A DNA stretch of 53,077 nt, from assembly GCA_902806295.1 (NCBI GenBank), contig CADCWB010000145.1:1-53077 (forward strand), read 5' to 3'. Below are positions 1 to 7,245 of the stretch, in pieces. The DNA comes from an uncultured Sphingomonas sp. GTDB taxonomy: Bacteria; Pseudomonadota; Alphaproteobacteria; Sphingomonadales; Sphingomonadaceae. The notes below the pieces were generated by a model. The model did not search any database and was not told where the DNA came from. It worked only from the letters and a program-made list of their open reading frames with translations. The position numbers and the translations under genes were made by a program. Position 1 is the first letter of the stretch. Each line of letters opens with the position of its first letter.

Positions 1-473
1 CGCCCACTCGCCAGGTGGTGCGCGTGGGTGATCGCGACCGCCAGCGCGTCTGCGGCGTCAGGGCCAGCGATCTTTGCGCCCGGCAATAGACGGGCGACCA
101 TGGCGTGGACCTGCTCTTTGCTCGCGCCGCCGGTGCCGACCACCGCCTTCTTGACCAGTCTTGGGGCATATTCGCCCACCTCGATGGCCGCGCGGGCCGC
201 GCAGAGCAGGGCCACGCCGCGCGCCTGGGCCAGTTTAAGGGTGGAGCCGGGGTTTTGGTTGACGAACACCTCCTCGGCCGCCGCGGCCTGCGGACGGTGG
301 TCGGCGATCACGGCTTCGAGCTGCGTCGCGAGGTCGGCCAGGCGGCGCGGCAGGGGCTCGCCACTGCGGGTCTTCACCTGACCGTTGGCGAGGTGCGATA
401 GGCGGTTACCATCGGCGCGGATGATGCCCCAGCCGGTCGAGGACAGGGACGGGTCCAGGCCGAGGATGATCAG
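1..473 (-). CDS. ruvC: Holliday junction resolvase RuvC (3' end outside window)
   Basis: RuvC is the endonuclease that nicks Holliday junctions held by RuvAB. About 157 residues are visible and the C-terminus lies beyond the left edge. LGLDPS places the first catalytic Asp at residue 7, EEVFVN places the Glu at 67-68, and PDAADALAV places the acidic pair at 139 and 142. The reading frame is closed by a stop (492-494) only six codons upstream of the start and contains no ATG, GTG or TTG there. The only sensible start is CTG at 473-471, preceded by GGAG with an 8-nt spacer and overlapping the yebC stop as CTGA. The first GTG downstream would remove the catalytic Asp. The gene is the last visible member of the leftward gapR-ybjQ-yebC-ruvC set; the yebC-ruvC adjacency is common in bacteria. 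Confidence 0.93.
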   Translation of the reverse strand, partial: MIILGLDPSLSSTGWGIIRADGNRLSHLANGQVKTRSGEPLPRRLADLATQLEAVIADHRPQAAAAEEVFVNQNPGSTLKLAQARGVALLCAARAAIEVGEYAPRLVKKAVVGTGGASKEQVHAMVARLLPGAKIAGPDAADALAVAITHAHHLASG

Positions 474-1213
474 CCCAGCTGCTCCATCACCTCATCCGAG
501 ATCTGGTAATTGCCCCAGACGGTCTCGACATCGTCGTCTTCGTCGAGCGTGTCGATGAGCTTCATCAACTGCGCCGCGTCGTCTTCGGTGACGTCCACCG
601 GGGTTTGCGGACGCCAGGCGAGCTTTACCGCGGTGGGTTCGCCGAGCGCGGCTTCAAGCGCCTTGGCGACCTCGTGCATGCCGTCCAAACCGGTCCAGAT
701 TTGGTGGCCGTCCTCGTCGCTTTCAACATCGTCGGCGCCGGCCTCGATCGCGGCTTCGAGCACCTTGTCGGCGTCGCCCGCATCGGCGCCATATTCGATC
801 AGGCCGAGCCGGGCGAAACCGTGACTGACGGACCCGCCGGCACCCAGATTGCCGCCATTCTTGCTGAAGGCGGTGCGAACGTTCGTGGCGGTGCGGTTGC
901 GGTTGTCGGAGAGCGCCTCCACGATCAGCGACACGCCGCCGGGACCGAACCCCTCGTAGCGGATCTCTTCGTAGCTTTCCGCATCGCTGGCGGAGGCCTT
1001 GTCGATCGAGCGCTGGATATTGTCCTTGGGCATCGACTGTGCCTTGGCCGCGAGCACGGCCGCCCGCAGGCGCGCGTTCATGTCGGGATCCGGCAGCCCC
1101 ATCTTGGCCGCGACCGTGATCTCGCGGCTCAGTTTGGAGAACATCGCCGAGCGCTTCTTATCCTGCGCCCCCTTGCGGTGCATGATGTTTTTGAATTTGG
1201 AATGACCGGCCAT
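470..1213 (-). CDS. yebC: YebC/TACO1 family transcriptional or translational regulator
   Basis: This is a 247-residue YebC/PmpR/TACO1 family protein of normal length. The family signature MAGHSKFKNI lies at the N-terminus and the GPGGVSLIVEALSDNRNRT stretch around residues 90-108 is typical. Family members bind nucleic acid; some are described as transcription regulators, while mitochondrial TACO1 and some bacterial members act on translation, including ribosomes stalled at proline runs. It starts 3 nt after the ybjQ stop and its own stop overlaps the ruvC start, so the genes are probably co-transcribed and translationally coupled. The C-terminus is rich in acidic residues (DTLDEDDDVE). Confidence 0.96.
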   Translation of the reverse strand: MAGHSKFKNIMHRKGAQDKKRSAMFSKLSREITVAAKMGLPDPDMNARLRAAVLAAKAQSMPKDNIQRSIDKASASDAESYEEIRYEGFGPGGVSLIVEALSDNRNRTATNVRTAFSKNGGNLGAGGSVSHGFARLGLIEYGADAGDADKVLEAAIEAGADDVESDEDGHQIWTGLDGMHEVAKALEAALGEPTAVKLAWRPQTPVDVTEDDAAQLMKLIDTLDEDDDVETVWGNYQISDEVMEQLG

Positions 1214-1216
1214 GGC

Positions 1217-1537
1217 TTACCCCAGTTTGACGGCGGTGCCGCAGACGCAGACCATCAGCATCGAGCCGCCTTTGCCGAGTACTTCATAGTCGAAATCGAC
1301 CGCTATCACCGCATCGGCACCGAGTTGGATGGCCGAGCGCTCCATTTCCTGCATGGCGGCATTGCGCGCGTCCCTCAACGAGTGCTCGTACGAACCCGAT
1401 CGGCCGCCGACCACGTCCCGGATCGAAGCGAAGAAGTCCTTGAACAGGTCGGCGCCGACGATGACTTCGCCGCCGACCAGCCCGAGATACTCTCGAACCG
1501 GGCGGCCTTCGATGGTGGAGGTAGTGGTGGTGAGCAT
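1217..1537 (-). CDS. YbjQ family (UPF0145) heavy-metal-binding-domain-like protein
   Basis: A 106-residue protein of the YbjQ/UPF0145 family, whose members form pentameric rings of unknown role. The N-terminal TTTSTIEGRPVREYLGLV and the central RSGSYEHSLRDAR, followed by GADAVIAVDFDYE, match the family pattern. The length is typical for a single-domain member. The start ATG has AGGACG upstream at a suitable distance. It lies between gapR (11-nt gap) and yebC (3-nt gap). The C-terminus carries two Cys residues (CVCG), but I see no proven metal site. The function is unknown. Confidence 0.88.
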   Translation of the reverse strand: MLTTTTSTIEGRPVREYLGLVGGEVIVGADLFKDFFASIRDVVGGRSGSYEHSLRDARNAAMQEMERSAIQLGADAVIAVDFDYEVLGKGGSMLMVCVCGTAVKLG

Positions 1538-1548
1538 GACGGTTCGTC

Positions 1549-1791
1549 CTAGTGCAGCCCGAGCGCGTTGCGGTAGGTTTCGAGCAGCGCGTCCTGCTCG
1601 TCCCGGGCATGCTTTTCCATTTTCCGCAGCCGCACGATCTGCCGCATGATCTTGCTGTCGTAGCCGTTCGCCTTGGCCTCGCCGTAGACATCCTTGATGT
1701 CGTCCGCGACGCCCTTTTTCTCTTCCTCGAGCCGTTCGATCCGCTCGATGAACAGCCGCAGCTGATCCGCCGCGACGTTGCCGTCCGCCAT
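1549..1791 (-). CDS. gapR: Nucleoid-associated protein GapR (DUF2312)
   Basis: An 80-residue, highly charged, coiled-coil protein of the DUF2312/UPF0335 family, equivalent to Caulobacter GapR. GapR binds AT-rich, overtwisted DNA ahead of replication and transcription machinery. The pattern here is typical: an N-terminal helix LRLFIERIERLEEEKKGV followed by KANGYDSKIMRQIVRLRK, which carries the conserved basic DNA-contacting helix. The length equals that of the family. It is the first gene of the leftward set and is divergent from pyruvate kinase, with about 130 nt between the two starts. Confidence 0.93.
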   Translation of the reverse strand: MADGNVAADQLRLFIERIERLEEEKKGVADDIKDVYGEAKANGYDSKIMRQIVRLRKMEKHARDEQDALLETYRNALGLH

Positions 1792-1922
1792 GAATATCGT
1801 CCCCGCCTATCCGAAAATCGGTGCGCGCGGGCCTTAGGCGAGCAATGCCCGCCGCTCAAGCGGTTGAACGAGGTGCCGGGGGCGCTATGGCGTGGCCGCA
1901 ACACGGGAGAATAGCATTGGCG

Positions 1923-3377
1923 ATGTCGGTTGGCCCACGCGGGCGCAAGGTCAGGATCCTGGCGACGCTCGGCCCCGCCAGTGACACCCCTGAGATGATC
2001 GCCCAGTTGATGAAGGCCGGGGCGGACGCCTTTCGCATCAACATGAGCCACGGCGACCAGGCGGCAAAGGCGCAGCTGGTGCGGACTATCCGGGACCTGG
2101 AGAAAGAACTGGGGCGGCCGACCACCATCCTGTTCGACCTGCAGGGCCCCAAGCTGAGGGTCGGCAAGGTGACGGATGGCGGCGCGGTGGTGGAGACCGG
2201 CAGTCGATTCCTGCTCGATCGGTCGGACGAGCCGGGCGACTCAGCTCGGGTCGAGCTGCCTCATCCGGAATTGTTCGAGGCGGTGAGCGAGGGCGACCGG
2301 CTGCTGATCGACGACGGCAAGGTGCGGCTGCGGGTGGCGGCGGTCGGGCCGGAGCGGATCGAGACCATCGTCGAGGTCGGCGGCCGGATCAGCGACAACA
2401 AGGGCGTCAACGTGCCTGACGTGCTGGTACCGATTCCGGCGATGACGGAAAAGGACCGCAGCGACCTGCAGTTCGCGCTGGAGCAGGGCGCCGACTTTAT
2501 TGCCCTGTCGTTTGTGCAACGGGCCGAGGATGTCGAGGAAGCGCGCAAGCTGATCGACAACAAGGCCGCGCTGATGGTCAAGATCGAGAAGCCCTCCGCG
2601 ATCGAGCGGCTGGAAAGCATCCTGGCCCATGCCGACGCGGTGATGGTCGCGCGCGGCGACCTTGGCGTGGAGCTGCCGCCCGAACGCGTGCCACCGTTGC
2701 AGAAGCAGATCGTCGCCCGCTGCCGTGAGCTTGGCAAGCCGGTGGTGGTCGCGACTCAGATGCTGGAGTCGATGATCACGTCGCCGACGCCGACCCGGGC
2801 GGAGGTGAGCGACGTCGCCAACGCGATCTACGATGGTGCCGACGCTGTGATGCTGTCGGCCGAGAGTGCGGCCGGCCAGTTCCCGTGCGAGGCGGTCCAT
2901 ATGATGGATCGCATCGGTCGGACGGTGGAGGCCGATCCCAACTATGCCGCGCGGGTGCATTTCACGGCGACCCCGGCCGAGCCGACCACCGCCGATGCAC
3001 TGGCCGAGAGTGCCGGTAATATCGCGAACACCGTGCCGGTCGCGGCCATCGTTTGCTACACCTCGTCGGGCTCGACCGCGCGGCGGATCGCCCGCGAGCG
3101 CGGACCGGTGCCGCTGCTGGTGATGACCGCTAGCGGCAAGGTCGCACGGCGCATGGGGCTGGTGTGGGGCGTGCACGCGGTCAACACCCGCGACGTGTCC
3201 AGCTTCGAGGAGATGGTCGCCAAGGCCAAGCGGATGGCGCTACGGACCAAGATCGCCGGCCCGAACGATCGCCTGATCATCATGGCCGGAGTGCCGTTCG
3301 GGCAGGCGGGCTCCACCAACGTGATGCATGTCGTGCAGCTGATCGGAGACGAGCTGGACGATTACGCGGGAGCTTAG
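1923..3377 (+). CDS. pyk: Pyruvate kinase
   Basis: Pyruvate kinase makes pyruvate and ATP from phosphoenolpyruvate and ADP in the last step of glycolysis. The 484-residue protein has the N-terminal RKVRILATLGPAS, the FRINMSHG substrate loop, the MVKIEKPSAIE segment with the catalytic Lys, VMVARGDLGVELP for metal binding, and ATQMLESM. I chose ATG 1923, preceded by GGGAGA, although the frame stays open upstream to 1821. The stop TAG shares bases with the convergent nnrD stop (TTAG, 3374-3377). Confidence 0.97.
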   Translation: MSVGPRGRKVRILATLGPASDTPEMIAQLMKAGADAFRINMSHGDQAAKAQLVRTIRDLEKELGRPTTILFDLQGPKLRVGKVTDGGAVVETGSRFLLDRSDEPGDSARVELPHPELFEAVSEGDRLLIDDGKVRLRVAAVGPERIETIVEVGGRISDNKGVNVPDVLVPIPAMTEKDRSDLQFALEQGADFIALSFVQRAEDVEEARKLIDNKAALMVKIEKPSAIERLESILAHADAVMVARGDLGVELPPERVPPLQKQIVARCRELGKPVVVATQMLESMITSPTPTRAEVSDVANAIYDGADAVMLSAESAAGQFPCEAVHMMDRIGRTVEADPNYAARVHFTATPAEPTTADALAESAGNIANTVPVAAIVCYTSSGSTARRIARERGPVPLLVMTASGKVARRMGLVWGVHAVNTRDVSSFEEMVAKAKRMALRTKIAGPNDRLIIMAGVPFGQAGSTNVMHVVQLIGDELDDYAGA

Positions 3378-4243
3378 CGCCCTTCGAGCAGCGCCGGCAT
3401 CTCGCCTGGGATCTCGCGGGCGAGATAGCCGAGCGTCCCGACCTTGTCGCCGAGCCGCCGCCCAGCCTCGCCGTGGCACCAGACCGCCCATAGCAAGGCC
3501 GTAAGCGGGTCGGCGCGGCGGGCAAGCAGGCCGCCAACGATGCCGGCCAGTGTGTCGCCCGACCCTGAGATTCCGAGCCCGGGACCACCCCCGCGAAAAC
3601 GAAAGGCCTGGCCGTCCGGCGTCACGACGTGGCTCTCGACCCCTTTCACCAGGGTCACCGCATCGTAGCGGTCGGCGCAGGTGCGGGCGGCCGTGAGCGG
3701 GTCCGCCTCCACCTCTGCTTCATCGATGCCGAGCAGGCTGGCCATCTCGCCGGCGTGCGGCAGGAGGATCGCTGGAGTTTCGGAGCGCTGCACCTCCTGT
3801 TCGCGCGCCGGTAAGGCACGGAGCAGGGCGGCATCGAGCGCAACCGGGTTGCCATTGCCAACTAGCGCGGCGGCTAGTTTCGGAGCTTGCGCATTACCCT
3901 GCATGCCCGGGCCGGCAACCACCGCGTCGGCCTTGGCTGCGAGCTCAGCGAGTGGCTTGAGCGTGCTTGGTGCGAAGCCGCCGTCCCGCCCTTGCGCCAA
4001 CCCGACCACCATCGCTTCCGGCATGGCCATGGCGAGCTGTGTCGCTGCGCTGTCGACCGTGGCGATCTGAAGGCGGCCGGCACCGGCGCGCATCGCGGCC
4101 ATCGCCGCCAATAGCGCGGCGCCGGCGACATCGCGGCTGCCGGCGATGATCAGGATCGATCCGCGTTCATCCTTGTCGCCGGAGCCGATCGGGGGGAGCG
4201 GGTGCTTCTTGAGCAGCGCAGCATCGAGCGTCTGCACCTTCAT
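3374..4243 (-). CDS. nnrD: ADP-dependent NAD(P)H-hydrate dehydratase
   Basis: NnrD removes water from damaged (hydrated) NAD(P)H using ADP or ATP. The 289-residue protein is the stand-alone dehydratase domain; the NnrE epimerase half often fused at the N-terminus is absent. Ribokinase-fold motifs are visible: GSILIIAGS near the N-terminus, VVAGPGM, LLPHAGEMASLLG and the GSGDTLAG anion-hole loop near the C-terminus. The start ATG at 4243 overlaps the stop of the upstream phosphatase gene (ATGA), which argues against the longer frame that begins further upstream. It converges on pyk with a 4-nt overlap. Confidence 0.93.
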   Translation of the reverse strand: MKVQTLDAALLKKHPLPPIGSGDKDERGSILIIAGSRDVAGAALLAAMAAMRAGAGRLQIATVDSAATQLAMAMPEAMVVGLAQGRDGGFAPSTLKPLAELAAKADAVVAGPGMQGNAQAPKLAAALVGNGNPVALDAALLRALPAREQEVQRSETPAILLPHAGEMASLLGIDEAEVEADPLTAARTCADRYDAVTLVKGVESHVVTPDGQAFRFRGGGPGLGISGSGDTLAGIVGGLLARRADPLTALLWAVWCHGEAGRRLGDKVGTLGYLAREIPGEMPALLEGR

Positions 4244-5004
4244 CGCGTGCCCACAACGGCATCGGGCTCGGAGGTGACCGGCGCGCTGCTTTCCTCTAGC
4301 GGAGCGGCGTGGTTCCATAGTGAAAGCCGCGGGGCGCAGTCGAGCTCATTGGGGCGGAACTCGAACGCGCAGATGCCGCAGTTGAGGATCTCGGACTGTT
4401 TGTCGATGCCGAGGATCTGGGCCTCGTCGAGCTCTTCGAGAATGTAGCGCATGCACAGGACGACCACCTGATGGCAGACGATCAACACCCGGCGGTCGGC
4501 GTAATGAAGATTGATCGAGTTCATCGCCGAGCGCAGGCGCAGGATGACGTCCGCCCAGCTCTCGCCGCCGGGCGGGCGATGATAGAATTTGCCGAGGCGA
4601 GCGCGATGCCCCGCCTCCTCCGGATATTTCTGCCGGATGCCAAGGCCGGTAAGGCCGTCGAAGATGCCGAACTCACGCTCGCGCAGGCGTTCATCGATGA
4701 CCGTGCGGTGCTTGCCGCCGGCCAGACCGCCGGCTTCGCAGATCGCCTTGGCGGTCTGGCGCGCGCGGAGGTAGGGTGAGGAAAGGATGACTTCGGGCTT
4801 CTCGCCGTCCGGCAGCGCTGCGAACCAGCGTCCGGCCGCGGCCGCCTGGCGGTGACCGAAGTCGGACAGCGGGACGTCCACGTCGCGAATGTCGATTGCT
4901 ATCCGCGCCGCGCCCGATCCTTCCGCCGCGTCGCGAGCGACATTGCCTTGGCTCTGGCCGTGGCGAACCAGCCACAAACGCTCAGGCCAGTGTGATCGGG
5001 GCAT
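4240..5004 (-). CDS. Histidine phosphatase (phosphoglycerate mutase-like) family protein
   Basis: A 254-residue member of the histidine phosphatase superfamily. The N-terminal LWLVRHGQSQGN holds the RHG motif with the phospho-acceptor His at about residue 15, SSPYLRARQTA supplies the second Arg, and VLIVCHQVVV supplies the distal catalytic His. The start at 5004 is set by a strong AGGAGGACAA ribosome site; the open frame continues upstream but lacks a comparable site. The stop overlaps the nnrD start, so the two genes are coupled. The substrate cannot be told from sequence; phosphorylated small molecules are typical. Confidence 0.88.
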   Translation of the reverse strand: MPRSHWPERLWLVRHGQSQGNVARDAAEGSGAARIAIDIRDVDVPLSDFGHRQAAAAGRWFAALPDGEKPEVILSSPYLRARQTAKAICEAGGLAGGKHRTVIDERLREREFGIFDGLTGLGIRQKYPEEAGHRARLGKFYHRPPGGESWADVILRLRSAMNSINLHYADRRVLIVCHQVVVLCMRYILEELDEAQILGIDKQSEILNCGICAFEFRPNELDCAPRLSLWNHAAPLEESSAPVTSEPDAVVGTR

Positions 5005-5068
5005 TTGTCCTCCTGCTTCTGCCGAACGAAAAGCATGAGGAGGGCGTTGGGTCCAGTGTCGCTGCCGG

Positions 5069-7225
5069 TTAGCGCCCGGGCAGGTTCTCGGCATGGAGCA
5101 TGAAGTCGTTCAGCGCATGCTCCAGCGGGCGGAGGATCTGGCCACGACTGGTGGCGAGCGTATTGTCGGCTTTCGCACCGCCGCTGTCGCGGATCTTGGT
5201 CGGCGATAGGCCGGAACGATCGGCGACCTCGCGGGCCAAGCCGTGCCAGCTGATGCTGCCCTCATTGGCAAGGTGCCAAAGCCCGGTTTCACCATCGAGC
5301 AGCAAGTCCAGCGTGGCATGGACCAGATCGGGCACATAGGTCGGCGAGACGACCGCATTATCGCTGGCTTCGACGTCCTGGCCCTTGGTGAGCCGATCGA
5401 GTGTGCCCCACAGGAAGTTGTGGCGGTCCCACGGGCCGAAGAAGGCGCTGGTGCGAACAATCAAGGCCTGCGGATCGATCGCCAGGACGCGGTCCTCGGC
5501 GTCGGCCTTGCTCTGCCCGTAGACGGACGTGGGGCTGGTCGGATCGGGCTCCAGATAGGCGCGGCCAAGCTGACCGTCGAACACGAGGTCCGAACTGAAA
5601 GTGACGAACGGTATGCCACGTCTGTGACAGGCGGCGGCAAGCAACTCGGGCCCAGTGGTGTTGATCCGGAAGCAGTCGTCGGGCTGATGTTCGGCCTCGG
5701 GCACCCGGACGAAGCCCGCCGTGTTTACCACCGCCCATGGCTGCAGCCGATCAAGCGCAGCTTCGATGCTGGCGAGATCCGTAATGTCCATCGCCCGGCG
5801 GTCGGTCAGCACATGCGCCAAACCGCGGTGGTGGCACAGCCGAGCGAACGCCTGGCCAAGTGTACCCGTGGCACCGGTGATCAGCAGCGGACGCCGGCCG
5901 AGATGATGCGGCTTGCACTCGGCACCACCATGGTAGAACCGGTTGTTCCGCCGCCACCAGGGACGTCCCTGGGTCACCGGATGGTTGAGCATCGACCCGC
6001 TGGCGATCGCCTTTGCCGCATGGGCAACCATGGTGGGCCGAAGCTTGCCTCCGCGCGTGTCGAAGGCGCCGACATCGTAGACGCCCTCGCGCTTGGTCAG
6101 CAGCGAGCGCCAGTCGACGTTGCCGAACAGCGACCAAAGCGTGACGGCCCGGATGTCGACACCCTCGCCGCGCACCTTCTCCGCAGCATTCCAGACATCG
6201 TGGAACCAGCGCACCTGCTCCTCGCGGGTGCAACCATGGTGCACCTCGGTAATGGCCAGCGGAATGCCGTAGCGCTCCCATGCCTCGCGCAGGCGCGCCG
6301 CTGGCCCGGTCCGGCCCTGCAGGTGCGGCATGCGCACAGCCTCCACGTCGACATAGCTATCGATGCCGTTGGCGCCGACCGGCTGGTCGGGATACCGTTC
6401 GACCCGCTCGTCGAGGTAGCGTTCGCTGGTCAGGTAATGGTTGATGCCGATGATGTCGGGCGTCGCCTCGCCCGAGCGCAAGTCGTTGAGCACGGCCTCG
6501 GGCACGTTCGCGGATCGCAGCATCGCCCAGAAGGGATGCTTCGGATCAACCCGGCCGGCGAGCAGGTCCAGGCTCAGCCAGCGCCGTTCATTCTCGTGCC
6601 GGGCCTGATAGGCCAGCTTGCGCGTAGCGAAGGTTTTGCCGAGGTCCTCGGTGCTGACCAGCAGCGCCGCCGGGTTGACCTCGCGAATGGCTCGCATGGC
6701 TGCCAACGTCGCTTCGCACTCGTGCGCCAAGGCCTTCAGGAAACTGCCGAAGTTCTTATGGTGAGGATACCAATGGCCGTAGAGGCATGAAAAGCGAGCG
6801 GTGGTCAGCGGCTCGTTGACCGGAGTCCACATCTCGATCCACGGATAGCGCTCCGCGACCGCCTTCGCGTAGCGGGCCAGCTTGGTCGCGAAGGCGGGGT
6901 CGAGCAGACTGGTGTAGCGAGGACCGGAGCCGTGATGGACCAATCCGCCGATGACCTTGACGCCAAGCTCCCGCAACCGGCGCAGGCGCTCGTCGTGCCA
7001 GGCGAAGTCGAGCTGCGCGGGATCGTCCGGCGCAACCCGCTCCCACACGATTGGATAGCGCACGGTGCGGATGCCGAGGTCGGCGATGGCGTCGAGATCG
7101 GCCAGACGATAGGCGTGACCGGTCTCGACGACCTGATCGCGAAACTCGTCCTCGATGCGCACGACGGTGCATTCCACCCCGCCCCATAGTTGGAGCGGGG
7201 TGTTGTTCGACACTTCCTCGGTCAT
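5069..7225 (-). CDS. Fusion: family 1 glycosidase-like domain + RmlD-like NDP-sugar reductase
   Basis: A 718-residue two-domain protein. Residues 1-420 form a TIM-barrel domain like glycoside hydrolase family 1: TPVNEPL at about 135-141 would carry the acid/base Glu and ITEVHHG at about 325-331 the nucleophile Glu, with LWSLFGNVDW after it. From about residue 445 a short-chain-reductase domain begins with LLITGATGTLGQ, followed by FVTFSSDLVFDG and YGQSKADAE, the pattern of RmlD (dTDP-4-dehydrorhamnose reductase) proteins. Such fused proteins exist in other proteobacteria, but the substrate is unknown. It lies 20 nt after the glycosyltransferase/UDP-galactopyranose mutase gene, which suggests a joint role in a surface or exported glycan. 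Confidence 0.88.
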   Translation of the reverse strand: MTEEVSNNTPLQLWGGVECTVVRIEDEFRDQVVETGHAYRLADLDAIADLGIRTVRYPIVWERVAPDDPAQLDFAWHDERLRRLRELGVKVIGGLVHHGSGPRYTSLLDPAFATKLARYAKAVAERYPWIEMWTPVNEPLTTARFSCLYGHWYPHHKNFGSFLKALAHECEATLAAMRAIREVNPAALLVSTEDLGKTFATRKLAYQARHENERRWLSLDLLAGRVDPKHPFWAMLRSANVPEAVLNDLRSGEATPDIIGINHYLTSERYLDERVERYPDQPVGANGIDSYVDVEAVRMPHLQGRTGPAARLREAWERYGIPLAITEVHHGCTREEQVRWFHDVWNAAEKVRGEGVDIRAVTLWSLFGNVDWRSLLTKREGVYDVGAFDTRGGKLRPTMVAHAAKAIASGSMLNHPVTQGRPWWRRNNRFYHGGAECKPHHLGRRPLLITGATGTLGQAFARLCHHRGLAHVLTDRRAMDITDLASIEAALDRLQPWAVVNTAGFVRVPEAEHQPDDCFRINTTGPELLAAACHRRGIPFVTFSSDLVFDGQLGRAYLEPDPTSPTSVYGQSKADAEDRVLAIDPQALIVRTSAFFGPWDRHNFLWGTLDRLTKGQDVEASDNAVVSPTYVPDLVHATLDLLLDGETGLWHLANEGSISWHGLAREVADRSGLSPTKIRDSGGAKADNTLATSRGQILRPLEHALNDFMLHAENLPGR

Positions 7226-7245
7226 TCGTTTCTCTCTGGCCCGGC

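Noticed and set aside
605..1552. Open frame of 315 residues on the plus strand over yebC and ybjQ
   Set aside because: Mirror of conserved genes; His-, Arg- and Asp-rich composition is typical of antisense frames.
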